A stretch of DNA of 64,000 nt from Tritrichomonas musculus (Eukaryota > Parabasalia > Tritrichomonadida > Tritrichomonadidae): assembly GCA_039105265.1 (NCBI GenBank), contig JAPFFF010000028.1, positions 1,736,001-1,800,000 on the forward strand, given 5' to 3'. A program made the translations under genes and the position numbers. This document shows positions 49,801 through 58,860 of this stretch, piece by piece. The notes below the pieces were generated by a model. The model searched no databases. It was given only the letters and a program-made list of their open reading frames with translations, and was not told the origin of the DNA. Every line of letters begins with the position of its first letter. Positions within the stretch are counted from its first letter, which is position 1.

Positions 49801-49925
49801 GCGAAGATTTCACTAGTTGCTTTGTCTTCTATTAGATACACGTCGCTAAAAGCCCCACTGCCAAGTTTTTCTTTTAGGTAAAATCGTTCTAAATCAACAT
49901 AATCATCTTGGTTCAACATTTCCAT
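46833..49925 (-). CDS. TKL-like protein kinase with Sel1 and BspA leucine-rich repeats
   Basis: 1,030 residues, uninterrupted. The kinase domain is about residues 14-285: glycine loop G22-S-G-A-F-S-D-V29, ATP lysine K44 ('AAKILK'), hinge 'VIIMEYCRNGSL', catalytic loop H145-R-D147-I-K-S-A-N152, D165-F-G167, 'ASPE' (193-196), D208 of 'ESDVYAFSIV' and a C-lobe ending 'DPKLRPTFDQIVEEL'. All key catalytic residues are present. Sel1 repeats occupy about 375-545 ('GKNNFPLNVNLGIKYFERSI', 'NIESLLYLSKMLIEGKYIPK'). After a linker, about 16 BspA-type repeats fill residues 670-1030 ('IPSSVTSIGDGAFYKCSSLT'), close copies of each other. No signal peptide or membrane segment, hence cytoplasmic. An active serine/threonine or dual-specificity kinase with two protein-interaction modules is inferred. 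The broken gene at 27087 is a paralogue. Confidence 0.9.
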   Translation of the reverse strand: MEMLNQDDYVDLERFYLKEKLGSGAFSDVYLIEDKATSEIFAAKILKDEITTDSREELIRFSREVNYNAGMNHPSVLKFIGYSPFNFNNEPFPVIIMEYCRNGSLESLIKDRDKYAEIWDDTKKLIMIFGIASGMKYLHSNGIIHRDIKSANILLDDRIFPKIADFGFSKKIQNERNSIYESQFGFKGTMLYASPELMMTEISTKESDVYAFSIVFYEIVTGKLPFRNLDPLTFFKNVVMGGLRPTFEDPINDAYRDLIERCWDKDPKLRPTFDQIVEELKTNKEFITEKVNEDDYRSYIKYIENFHSSFKNQKIIDISDYVYSSSKAFMEIDIKNYTEQPKISILKSIFKLNKEKLFPTDDFNKLDKKCQKSVVEAEDDADKQFYIGSYLIEGKNNFPLNVNLGIKYFERSIQGGNIESLLYLSKMLIEGKYIPKDYARAKKLLYAYLKKDKRALNLYGQVLLRERNYKEAKKYFKEGAEKDEPACMFEYAKILFKEDIKEEIENAKNYISKSSNLGFYKSTLYMKAIEIMSKNQSFLRIQTEIQHFFIMQIVNYNSKRKIDSNKLITNKEIFMIYKDTEKLFSFNSFDSPHFINVLFPFESIIIEVLYPSNLFDSISNKIVDIKKLLKKVNICAVISSMKDFESISISYFMKSTDIIRIKSSVKKIDPYAFSECTSLKQILISSSIELFAENTFYGCSLLTHISIPSSVTSIGACAFRECSSLTQVSIPSSVTSIGDGAFYKCSSLTQIIIPSSVTAIGNAVFSGCSSLTRISIPSSITSIGDGTFCKCSSLAQISIPSSATSIGNSAFSECSSLTQISIPSSVTSIGDDTFGRCSLLTQISIPSSVTSIGAGAFRECLSLTRISIPSLVTSISDSTFYRCSSLTQVSIPSSVTSIGNEAFYGCSLLIQVSIPSSVTSIGSCAFKVCSSLTQISIPPSLTSIEDGTFSGCSSLTQMTIPSSVTSIGNEAFYGCSSLTQMSIPSSVTSIEDGAFNECSALKQILIPSSTKINSNNTFIGCSSLKKIPNI

Positions 49926-51426
49926 TTGGTAAACTTTTAAAAGTTTAGAATTCTATGAGTTCTCTGAATTATTTTTGAATAATTATTTGTTTTGGCTCAA
50001 AGTCTTTATGCCCTTCACGATTTTGTGAGGATTCTCTCAATTTTTTGTGTAATTTTTTTCAAAAATGTAAAAATATAAAAATTAGCTCAGAAACAAATTG
50101 AATGATCATAGAATTGCAAAATAAACATTCAAAATAAAAAATTAAAATATCTCCACCAAAAAATCATTAAATAAAGCATTTCACTAAATTAAATGATAAA
50201 ATATTATATTTTAGTAAATGAATATATGCACCAAAAGATGAAAAAGATGACTTTTCCTTAATCATTGAAAATAATTGAGAGATCATTGAAATAATAATAA
50301 ATGCATTCAATTAAAAAAACTAAAATATCTTGCCGGAAATAATAAAAACTATATTTCCAATCTAAATTAAACTTAATTATATAAGTAATATAATATATAA
50401 ACTAATATAAAATGCGTATAATTTCGATATTTGTTTTTTAATTCAAAATAATTGAGAGATCATTGAAATAGGAATTAATGCATTCAATTAAAAAAACTAA
50501 AATATCTTGCCGGAAATAATAAAAACTATATTTCCAATCTAAATTAAACTTAATTATATAAGTAATATAATATATAAACAAATATAAAATGCGTATATTT
50601 TCGATATTTGGTTTTTAATTCAAAATAATTGAGAGATCATTGAAACAAGAATTAATCTATTCAATTTAAAAATAAACAATATCCTAGTAAATTTAACGAT
50701 ATGTATATTATTTCTCTGGTTAAAATAGAATTAAATTGATGATAAGTAATCAAAATAATATTAGTTAATGAGAATTATTATTTTATTATTTTGAATGCAA
50801 AAAATTGAATACTCTAATATAATCATAAATTTTTCAAAAATTTTACAAAATTTTTGAGAAATAAAAGGTATCAATCTACTCAAACAGAAAGACATTATGT
50901 TAATTTATGTATTCCATTGTGCTAATGGACATATTACTTTTATGTTACATCTATAAAATTTGATTTATTTTTTAAAAATTTAGCGAAAAAACATAACAAA
51001 AATAATGATCATAATAAAAGCATATAAAGTTTTTATGATAACAACCAATAGAATCATCTGTATGAAATACCATAAAAAAGAAATATATACTAATTATATA
51101 ATAAAAATTTTTGATTTAACTTTATTTTGCAAATTCATTTTAAAAAGTGAATATAGAAGATACCAAAAATTTTAGAATGAAAATTGTAAGTGATTATAAT
51201 AAGTGAAATTCATGATAAGAATGTGGAATTTGTCAAGATTTTATATTGACATTAATAAATTACACATTGATAATTCCAATTTTTTACTTCTTTTACAGAT
51301 GAAAGTTATAGTTAGAAATATGAGAAATATGAGACAAATAATATTTCAAAAGAATATTAAATGCAAAAAAAATTATAATAATAATTAGATTATAAATCAC
51401 ACCTTCACAGGGGATAAACAAGATTA
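49926..51426. other. AT-rich spacer with a 177-bp tandem duplication
   Basis: Upstream region of the kinase gene. No other gene. A 177-bp unit containing AAAATATCTTGCCGGAAATA is repeated: full copies begin near 50262 and 50441 and a partial third begins near 50621. The rest is AT-rich. Confidence 0.6.
50262..50670. repeat. 177-bp tandem repeat, about 2.3 copies
   Basis: ATGCATTCAATTAAAAAAAC occurs at 50301 and again at 50478. The copies differ at a few positions, and a third diverged start lies at about 50621-50670. Confidence 0.85.
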
Positions 51427-52102
51427 ACATGCTCATACATATTTAATACATATCCATACATTTTTGTGCATATTCATATATATTTGATGCATATTCATGC
51501 ATATTTAATATATATTCATATATGTTTGATGCATATTCATAAATATTTGATGCATATTCATACATATTTGATGCATATTCATACATATTTAATGCATATT
51601 CATACATATTTGATGCATATTCAACCATTATTGTGCATATTAATAGATATTTTATTGCATATTCATACATATTTAATGCATATTCATGCATATTTAATAG
51701 ATATTCATATATGTTTGATGCATATTCATACATATTTGATGCATATTCATGCATATTTAATATATATTCATATATGTTTAATGCATATTCATACATATTT
51801 GATGCATATTCATACATATTTAATATATATTCATACATATTTAATATATATTCATACATATTTAATATATATTCATACATATTTAATATATATTCATACA
51901 TATTTAATATATATTCATACATATTTAATATATATTCATACATATTTAATATATATTCATACATATTTAATATATATTCATACATATTTAATATATATTC
52001 ATACATATTTAATATATATTCATACATATTTAATATATATTCATACATATTTAATATATATTCATACATATTTAATATATATTCATACATATTTAATATA
52101 TA
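51427..52102. repeat. 21-bp minisatellite ending at the Maverick terminus
   Basis: About 32 copies of a 21-bp unit (CATACATATTTAATATATAT plus T). The left half (to about 51820) contains many variants such as TTTGATGCATATTCATGCAT; the right half is nearly homogeneous. Because 21 is a multiple of three, the array gives long frames on both strands (MYEYILN repeats and others) that are almost certainly not genes. It ends at 52102, directly at the left end of element 2. Confidence 0.95.
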
Positions 52103-52418
52103 AGTAGTAATACTAAGAGGGGTGCGATGGCTATTGAAATTCGCTAAAACAATTACGTTAACTTTATACGGTTTTACTAGGTCCGAACAACACTCAACAG
52201 TTCAGAACCAATTCGAAACACATCGCCGGTATACTAGTACCCACTAACTGAAAACCATCACGTAAATAATTGGAAACGTTAGAGATACCCATATAAGTCC
52301 GATAGTTCGATAAAATCGTTAACAACGTCTGGAAAGTCCATCACAGACGATAATCATATACTAAAAATAATAGAGAGATCATTTCAATAGCCATCGCACC
52401 CCTCTTAGTATTACTACT
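52103..52418. repeat. Left terminal segment with 38-bp inverted arms
   Basis: Bases 52103-52140 and 52381-52418 are perfect reverse complements (AGTAGTAATACTAAGAGGGG and on), 316 bp in all. It is either a fold-back inside the Maverick terminal repeat or a separate small element sitting at its end. The absence of a target duplication around 52103-52418 (ATATATA against TTGATTT) favours the first. Confidence 0.75.
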
Positions 52419-52495
52419 TTGATTTTGTCACCCTATAGAAATTATTATTATAGTTCAACCGATATTGATTTGTAACTGATAAACCTAATAACTAA

Positions 52496-52773
52496 CTCGC
52501 TAACGAATTAATCTGTAAACGATATCACTAACGAAATACATTAAATGAACTCATGTGTATTGTTTAGTAAACGAACTCACTAACGATTCATTGAATACGA
52601 ATCACTAACGATAACATGTATGAACCATCTATAAACGATCAGAATCACTCATGAACCACGTCGTTGGTTAGTGGGTTAACTATAACCCGATATGTACCCT
52701 TTATAGTAACCATGCGATTTTATGGTCGATAATGATGAATTCGCTGACGAATCATGAGATGAATTCGCTGACG
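52496..52773. repeat. Iteron-like TCACTAACGA motifs
   Basis: Six copies of [CT]TC[AG]CT[AG]ACGA or its close variants, near 52496, 52524, 52576, 52600, 52740 and 52763, plus TAAACGA variants between them. They sit between the terminus and the first gene, where an origin or a regulatory region could be. Function is inferred from position only. Confidence 0.55.
52634..52711 (+). repeat. 80-bp intergenic repeat of element 2, copy A
   Basis: Starts ACGATCAGAATCACTCATGA, continues with GGTTAGTGGGTTAAC, ends ACCCTTTATAGTAACC. It lies upstream of the 52812 gene and is the most diverged of three copies. Confidence 0.8.
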
Positions 52774-52782
52774 ATGAAGAGT

Positions 52783-52811
52783 AAGTGATGTTTATTTTTG
52801 GTTTCACTTAA
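52783..52811 (+). promoter_or_regulatory. Core promoter/leader TTTATTTTTGGTTTCACTTAA
   Basis: The T-rich block followed by TCACTTAA directly before ATG matches the trichomonad initiator pattern (TCAYW within about 20 bases of the start). Similar leaders precede 53200 (TGTTTTTGATCTCATTTAA), 57139 (TTATTTTTATTCTATCGAA), 21933 (TTATTTTTTTGGACTTAA) and, on the minus strand, 15546 (TTATTTACACTTAA). Confidence 0.6.
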
Positions 52812-53144
52812 ATGAGTTATAGAAGAGATAACACAGAAGATGAACACATTCCGTTACCAATCGAAACGGTTGAATTAGCTATCGATGACTTCTTCGAATA
52901 TTACGATCTCTTTAACATCAACAGTGTTGATGAACTACGCGAATCACTTCATGACTATCTCTATGACATTGGTATCGATATAGACTTCAACCTCAACAAC
53001 ATCATCAACTACTACAACATCAATGATCTTAACGAACTCAATAATCGTTTCATAGCTAGCTATGATGATGATGTAGCTATGGATAAGAAGATCCAGTTGA
53101 TCTATAAATGCATAGAACTTATGATAAACCGATCAACGATTTAA
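52812..53144 (+). CDS. Small acidic Maverick protein, unknown
   Basis: 110 residues, rich in Asp/Glu and Ile/Leu/Tyr ('IDDFFEYYDLFNINSVDELR', 'NNIINYYNINDLNELNNRFI'), with an all-helical look and no membrane segment. The start follows the leader TTTCACTTAAATG. No family is recognised. It is the first gene inside the left end and is followed 55 bp later by another small gene with the same kind of leader. Confidence 0.6.
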   Translation: MSYRRDNTEDEHIPLPIETVELAIDDFFEYYDLFNINSVDELRESLHDYLYDIGIDIDFNLNNIINYYNINDLNELNNRFIASYDDDVAMDKKIQLIYKCIELMINRSTI

Positions 53145-53199
53145 ACCATATGTAGATTCCAATGAGTAGTAAGTGAATGTTGTTTTTGATCTCATTTAA

Positions 53200-53367
53200 A
53201 TGAGTGATATACCAGTCGTTGTCGATTACTCGGAACCCACTCAAGATGAAATCGATAGTCTACTATACGATGATGTTCATATACGTGTCATCGTTGATGT
53301 CTCATCCGATAATGATATCAAAGTCAATACTCATGTGGATATTAATGTTAACGGTAATTATCGTTAA
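53200..53367 (+). CDS. Very small Maverick protein, unknown
   Basis: 55 residues from ATG 53200 (MSDIPVVVDYSEPTQDEID and on) to TAA 53365-53367. The C-terminal half alternates hydrophobic and polar residues ('VIVDVSSDNDIKVNTHVDIN'), a beta-strand pattern. The start is supported by the leader TTGTTTTTGATCTCATTTAA, of the same type as at 52812. It ends 30 bp before the preferred start of the polymerase. No family is recognised. Confidence 0.5.
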   Translation: MSDIPVVVDYSEPTQDEIDSLLYDDVHIRVIVDVSSDNDIKVNTHVDINVNGNYR

Positions 53368-53397
53368 ACTATGAATATTATTTTTAAATCGATTGAA

Positions 53398-56300
53398 ATG
53401 ACGAAGTTGTTGAGTAGACTATCGAAATCTGAGATTCTATCATTACCAGGGTTTGATAGATATGGATCACTCAAGATCAAAGAGTTGAAACCTATATTGA
53501 AGAAGAGTATCAAACAGATGAATATCGCTTTTAGAGGTGTACGTGTATCTGATTACGTTAATCGATTCAATGAAATTCGTGAACAGAAACAGTCTGATGA
53601 CGATCTATTTAAACGAATGTCGACAATGAAACATCAACAACAGAAACAACATCAAAGTCATGAACAGTATAAACAATCATTGAAAGATACAGCTATGTTC
53701 GAACGTTCATTGATGAATATGAGTGAACTCTATTCAGTTCCACAACCAAGTGAAAGTAAACTATTCATCGAATCGTTAATGAATGTCGATACTGAATATA
53801 CGACAACCAAATCCGAAGAACGACTCCGTTATGAAGAGAATGTTCATGACAAAACTGAATATCAAAACGAGATGAAGAGAATGATGTTAGCCGCTAAGAA
53901 TCATGAATCATTTGATACCGATATCGATGATGATAGTGAGAAACAATACGCTTTCGTTAAAGTGTTACGATATATTCGTAAGATGAAAACAAATGAATGG
54001 AGACCAGTCATTTATGGTTATGACATGAATGGAGATGGTCGAAGGTTCAATCTAAACAAAGAGTTAGATCTCGAAACCATGATACGATGTATACTCGGTG
54101 AGATAACAGTAGAAGATTACAGTTCTGATTGTGATCCGAATCTAATCGGTTGGGATTACATTCCAGTTCGATTCGAAGTGAAGTTCATCAAGATGACTAA
54201 GAATGAAGAGACTGGAAAGACTGAGTTCATCGAAAAGGTTGATGGTGAAGAAGTAGTAATCGAATCAGTTGATGACTTTCGTGGATCACCAGACGGTGGT
54301 TTCTTTCCATACATCAACCTAATCAATGGTTTAGACTTGACCAGATATCAGATATTCAACACCATTGATAAGAATAACTATCGTGATAACTGTTTCGTAT
54401 ACGCTTGTGTTCAATCAGGGGTGTTCAATGATGACGAACTCCATAAGCTTCGTTCAATAATGTTAACTCGATCGATACCAAATAAGAAGATATTGGAAAT
54501 AGCTATTCAAATGAAGTGTCACTTCGTGATTAGTAGAGTTGATGATAAGAGAGATTCACGACATCAGAAACGAGACTCAGTTGATACGCGTAAGAATCCA
54601 AAAGTCATAGCTGATCGTGTTGTTCGAATGCTGTTATATAAAGATCACTTCATGATTGATCATAACGAATTACTACCAATAACGAAGTTCTATATCGAAC
54701 ACAAAGATGAGATCGACATGTTATATCCAGATATGAACATTCAACAACGATTCATCATATATGATATCACTAATAAAGGTACACCTATGATAGAACCAGA
54801 TGATTGGACTGGAACTGAATTCAAAACGATTATTAAATCTATGTTCGAACATGGATGTTTCAGAGAGATCAATCAATGTGAACAGGGTATACTCGATACA
54901 TGTGAGTTCGATAATCATTTGAATGACTACGTTAGTCTCAGTTATGATGAAGAATCATGTTGTAGACTTGAATCGGCTGACACTAAGAAGATAACTGAAT
55001 GGTCTCATATCTATTACGCTGATTACGAAACTGATGTAACTGTATCTCCACATCGACCATATCTGATTTGTCTCTGTGATGACAAACATGTTGTACCATT
55101 CACTGGATCTAATATCACATCGAGATTCTTGAACTCACTGAAGAGTAACTCATTAACGTACTTCCACAACTTAAAATACGATGGGTGTTTCTTCATCCAT
55201 GAACCAGATTGGGAGACTCAAATAACTCAACGTAGTGGAACTCTATTACAAGTCGTTATGGATCAATATAAATGGATCCAAGTTATCGATCCAAAGACTA
55301 AGAAACCAGTTATCGATCCGAAAACCAATGAACCAAAGATGAAGAAGATACGATCTAAACATTTAACATTCCATAACAGCTATTCGATTATACCAGCTCC
55401 ATTATGTGACTTCGATAGCATGTTCAATCTAAAGGTTCATAAAGAGATCATCGCTTATCGAATCTACACTGAAAAGAATCTACAACGAAAGACTATACCA
55501 TTCGATGAATTCTATGATCAATACGTTAACGAAAACATCGATAAGAAGACAGTAGACGAACTCGAACAAGATCGTAATCAGTTGATTCGAAACGCTAAGT
55601 TCGCTAAATCATACGATGAAGCTGATGAAACAATCGATATCATGAAGTACGCTACGTTCTATTGTAAGAAAGATTGTATCACGTTGATGTATGGGATGAC
55701 GAAGTTCAATAACGATTTAGCTGAAGTGTTCACCAAAACTGATAAACCATGGATTGGTATTCATCAATTCATATCTATCTCAGCTGTTGGTTATGATTTC
55801 GCTCGTATATATGGTTGTTTCGATGGATGTTATCTATTAAGTGGTAAACCACAGAACTTCATCCAACGTTGTGTCAGTGGTGGTCGTACAATGACAGCTA
55901 ATAACGAAAAACAGTACATCGTTGATCGTATCCAAGACTTCGACGCTGTTAGTCTATATCCATCATCTATGTCAATTATGGATGGAGTCGCTAAAGGTAG
56001 ACCAAAGGTGATTCCAGATGATTGTACTCATGAACAGTTAATGAATTACGATACATTCTTTATCGAAGTCAACATCAATAAATTATCGTGTAAGTCCAAT
56101 CGTCCGTATAAGTTCGGTCATGTATTCACCCATAATGAAGCTGGATCCAAAATATTCTGTAATGAAACAGTCGATCATTACTACGTCGATAAGATCACCT
56201 TGATGGATTTAATCGAATTCTATGATATTGATTACGAACTCATCCGTGGATACTATTTCGATGAAGGTTTCAACAAAAAGATCAATGAGTTCATCAAAAC

Positions 56301-57078
56301 GTTATTCGATCTAAGATTGAAGTATAAGAATGAACATAATCCATTGGAGAAGACGATTAAACTGTTGTTGAACTCCATCTACGGTAAATCAATATTGAAA
56401 CCAATGAATGATGAAATCAAAGTCGTCAACAAAAAGAATCTTATATCATATATCTATCGTAACTATAACTTCATCAAAGAAGTATCATTCAATGATTCAA
56501 CTAAATGTTTCGTTAAGAAGATCAAACCAATCAACAATCACTTCAATCTTCCACAGTTTGGAGCTTCTGTGTTATCGTGGAGTAAACACATCATGAATCA
56601 AGTGATGTCAACAGCTGAACAACACGGAATCGATTTGTATTACCAAGATTGTGACAGTATGCACTTGAAAGAGTGTGATGTTGACAGACTAGCTATGTTA
56701 TATAAAGAAAAGTATGGTAAAGAGTTGATCGGTAAACAGATGACACAGTTTCATTGTGATTTCGATTCATTTGATGGAGCTGTTGGTAAGATACATTCAC
56801 GTAAGTTGATCGCTCTCGGTAAGAAATCATATCTCGATATATTAGAAGATGAAGTCGGAAACACTGGTTATCATATTAGGTGTAAAGGGGTTCCGAAACA
56901 GTGTATACTCAACAAATGTAAACGTATGAATATTACAGTTGAAGAGTTATATGAACGATTATATCAAGGTGAATCAATCACATTTGATCTCACTGATGGA
57001 ACCAACTGTTTCCATAAAACGAAGTGTTTCCAACAAATCACATTACCACAGTTCTATCGAACCGTTCAATTCAAATGA
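53398..57078 (+). CDS. polB: Protein-primed family B DNA polymerase (Maverick pDNAP)
   Basis: 1,226 residues from ATG 53398; the frame is open from ATG 53371, but 53398 follows TTATTTTTAAATCGATTGAA, the leader type of the neighbours. Positions are counted from 53371. N-terminal region of about 540 residues: basic, with a domain shared with the 14842 gene. Exonuclease: 'YYADYETD' (ExoI, 548-555), 'YFHNLKYDG' (ExoII, 597-605) and 'YCKKDC' (ExoIII). Polymerase: motif A 'DFDAVSLYPSS' (856-866), motif B 'KLLLNSIYGKS' (about 997-1007), motif C 'YYQDCDS' (1090-1096), and 'KKSYLDI' as the KxY motif. The order and the SLYP/NSIYG/YxDxDS set are those of protein-primed polymerases that replicate Maverick and adenovirus-type linear DNA from a terminal protein. 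Motif C has Cys where many relatives have Thr. Confidence 0.9.
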   Translation: MTKLLSRLSKSEILSLPGFDRYGSLKIKELKPILKKSIKQMNIAFRGVRVSDYVNRFNEIREQKQSDDDLFKRMSTMKHQQQKQHQSHEQYKQSLKDTAMFERSLMNMSELYSVPQPSESKLFIESLMNVDTEYTTTKSEERLRYEENVHDKTEYQNEMKRMMLAAKNHESFDTDIDDDSEKQYAFVKVLRYIRKMKTNEWRPVIYGYDMNGDGRRFNLNKELDLETMIRCILGEITVEDYSSDCDPNLIGWDYIPVRFEVKFIKMTKNEETGKTEFIEKVDGEEVVIESVDDFRGSPDGGFFPYINLINGLDLTRYQIFNTIDKNNYRDNCFVYACVQSGVFNDDELHKLRSIMLTRSIPNKKILEIAIQMKCHFVISRVDDKRDSRHQKRDSVDTRKNPKVIADRVVRMLLYKDHFMIDHNELLPITKFYIEHKDEIDMLYPDMNIQQRFIIYDITNKGTPMIEPDDWTGTEFKTIIKSMFEHGCFREINQCEQGILDTCEFDNHLNDYVSLSYDEESCCRLESADTKKITEWSHIYYADYETDVTVSPHRPYLICLCDDKHVVPFTGSNITSRFLNSLKSNSLTYFHNLKYDGCFFIHEPDWETQITQRSGTLLQVVMDQYKWIQVIDPKTKKPVIDPKTNEPKMKKIRSKHLTFHNSYSIIPAPLCDFDSMFNLKVHKEIIAYRIYTEKNLQRKTIPFDEFYDQYVNENIDKKTVDELEQDRNQLIRNAKFAKSYDEADETIDIMKYATFYCKKDCITLMYGMTKFNNDLAEVFTKTDKPWIGIHQFISISAVGYDFARIYGCFDGCYLLSGKPQNFIQRCVSGGRTMTANNEKQYIVDRIQDFDAVSLYPSSMSIMDGVAKGRPKVIPDDCTHEQLMNYDTFFIEVNINKLSCKSNRPYKFGHVFTHNEAGSKIFCNETVDHYYVDKITLMDLIEFYDIDYELIRGYYFDEGFNKKINEFIKTLFDLRLKYKNEHNPLEKTIKLLLNSIYGKSILKPMNDEIKVVNKKNLISYIYRNYNFIKEVSFNDSTKCFVKKIKPINNHFNLPQFGASVLSWSKHIMNQVMSTAEQHGIDLYYQDCDSMHLKECDVDRLAMLYKEKYGKELIGKQMTQFHCDFDSFDGAVGKIHSRKLIALGKKSYLDILEDEVGNTGYHIRCKGVPKQCILNKCKRMNITVEELYERLYQGESITFDLTDGTNCFHKTKCFQQITLPQFYRTVQFK

Positions 57079-57138
57079 ACAATCATCGTCACCGGATCAC
57101 ATCATTGGATATGAATCGATTATTTTTATTCTATCGAA

Positions 57139-57600
57139 ATGTCTGTCGAAATCAAACCAACCGTCAAAAGCTTCGTCGAAACCATTCAACCAATCAACAC
57201 TGATAAACTCTACGTGTATCTCGATAGTAAGATCTATCCAAACGAGTTCGGTATCAGTGTTCGTCCATTACTCGTCAAATACGGATCAACTGTTATAGAT
57301 ATGTCCAAGATGATCGACATGTTTGGTAAGGTTCCATACATCACAGTGAAAGAGAATCGTTTTCGATCAGTATATAGAGATCCAATGTTGATGACAATCG
57401 ATTTGAAACCAAAACAATACAAAGACAACAATTATTATCAATACTTCATCGATAAACTATGTTTACACTCCGAATTGAAGAGATATGAAGTGATCTACAA
57501 CAAAGCTCATAAAGTCATCTCTGAATATAAACAAACGATCACTAAGAGTCAATCAGTTGATGATTTCCGTGAGATTGATAAAGATGACGAACCAATCTAA
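57139..57600 (+). CDS. Maverick protein of unknown function
   Basis: 153 residues; the start is preceded by GATTATTTTTATTCTATCGAA. A mixed alpha/beta protein without membrane segments or recognisable motif ('LYVYLDSKIYPNEFGISVRP', 'PYITVKENRFRSVYRDPML', then a helical C-terminus 'LKRYEVIYNKAHKVISEYKQ'). It lies 60 bp after the polymerase and is probably co-regulated with it. In other Mavericks small genes of unknown role occupy this position; I cannot assign it. Confidence 0.55.
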   Translation: MSVEIKPTVKSFVETIQPINTDKLYVYLDSKIYPNEFGISVRPLLVKYGSTVIDMSKMIDMFGKVPYITVKENRFRSVYRDPMLMTIDLKPKQYKDNNYYQYFIDKLCLHSELKRYEVIYNKAHKVISEYKQTITKSQSVDDFREIDKDDEPI

Positions 57601-57668
57601 ATGTATTCATTCTATTTTTGATTCCGATTGATGACTTTTCATGAAATTCATCGTTCACAGTCACTCAT

Positions 57669-57752
57669 AATCGATCAGAATCACTCATGAATCACTTCAA
57701 TGGTTAATGGGTTACAATTAACCCGATATATCCCCCTTATAGTAACCTATAT
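57669..57752 (+). repeat. 80-bp intergenic repeat of element 2, copy B
   Basis: ATCGATCAGAATCACTCATG, then TTAATGGGTTACAATTAACC, ending CCCCCTTATAGTAACCTAT. It lies upstream of the 57860 gene and is nearly identical, in inverted orientation, to copy C. Confidence 0.85.
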
Positions 57753-57859
57753 AATTTTGATCCATTTTGATCCATTTTCGATACATTTCGACTATTATAA
57801 CACGTTCACCAGAAACGCTATCAATCACATTCTAATCAATTATTTTATCGCTAATTCAA

Positions 57860-58837
57860 ATGATCGCTGAAACATCAACAACAATCAACGGACTTGACTT
57901 CGCTGATGAATCATCACGTAAGTTACTCTTCAACCCATCACTCATGATCATCGGAACTGAACAGATCATGGAGAAGTACAATACCAACTCCAATAACGAT
58001 CAATTGAAAGAGTGGTATACTAAACGATCACAGATCAAAAACGATCTCTTCAACAGAACACTCGATACGAAGTGTACTCGTGATAGAAACACTAAGAGTG
58101 TTGAAGATGTAGTCAATGTGTTCAATTCAATACCATCTCTGTTGTCATTCGCGAGATCCAAACCGATTATTCCAGAGTTCGATGAGATCCTTGTTAAACC
58201 AACTGATACAGCCGAGATCAAAAAGTTCATTCGTAAAGTCAACTATGAGATGATTGGTTATCATTGTAATCATAAAGTGATGAACGAACAGTGTGATCAA
58301 GTGTTCAAAAACATATCCGATCTATATCACAGTAAAGAGTATGTCGAGTATGAGTCATTCATTGATAGACTCTCAAAATTGATACATCAGATCCGATCGA
58401 AAGATAGTTATGGTAAAGACTTTCATGATGGTGAACTATATTACATACCATTGAATCATGAGATTAAACACATCATCGATAACGTCATCAAGATGAATGG
58501 ATCCATAACAGCTTATAACGCTAAGACCAATCCTGAATGTAGCCGATGTAAATCAACTGTACGTAAATACGAGTACTCATTACGTGAGATTGAACGTATG
58601 AGATCAGAGATTCAACAAATCATATCTAAACCGGCTGAGTCTAAATACGATATCAGAGAGTTTCTGATGAAGAACTATCAAACCGTTGATAGAGTTCCGT
58701 TAAGAGATGTCAAAGATAGATACAAACAAGAGTTCAATGTGAGTCTCAAGTTCGCTGATTTAATCGAAAAGATCGAGTCAACGAAGCTATTCAAGATCAC
58801 TAACGTTCATAACATCAAGTACATGAATCGACTATAA
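57860..58837 (+). CDS. Maverick protein with possible winged-helix C-terminus, unknown
   Basis: 325 residues, mostly helical. A short CxxC segment ('NPECSRCKSTVRKYEY', about residues 227-242) precedes a coiled coil ('YSLREIERMRSEIQQII'). The last 65 residues ('YDIREFLMKNYQTVDRVPLR', 'LKFADLIEKIESTKLFKI') have the helix-helix-helix-strand rhythm of a winged-helix domain such as those at the end of viral primase-helicases. No Walker motif is present, so it is not the packaging ATPase. The start follows ATTTTATCGCTAATTCAA. Role in replication or transcription is a guess from the domain look. Confidence 0.5.
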   Translation: MIAETSTTINGLDFADESSRKLLFNPSLMIIGTEQIMEKYNTNSNNDQLKEWYTKRSQIKNDLFNRTLDTKCTRDRNTKSVEDVVNVFNSIPSLLSFARSKPIIPEFDEILVKPTDTAEIKKFIRKVNYEMIGYHCNHKVMNEQCDQVFKNISDLYHSKEYVEYESFIDRLSKLIHQIRSKDSYGKDFHDGELYYIPLNHEIKHIIDNVIKMNGSITAYNAKTNPECSRCKSTVRKYEYSLREIERMRSEIQQIISKPAESKYDIREFLMKNYQTVDRVPLRDVKDRYKQEFNVSLKFADLIEKIESTKLFKITNVHNIKYMNRL

Positions 58838-58860
58838 ATGAGTTATTTTTGGATAAAATC

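Noticed and set aside
51443-52107. Three reading frames of 156-215 residues on both strands with MYEYILN-like repeats
   Set aside because: They arise from a 21-bp tandem repeat whose period is a multiple of three. All are pure repeat, overlap each other and have no other features.
52103-52418. A separate 316-bp MITE at the edge of element 2
   Set aside because: No target duplication around it, and its tip is the Maverick-type AGTAGTAAT at the exact border of composition change. A fold-back within the Maverick end is more likely, though not excluded.
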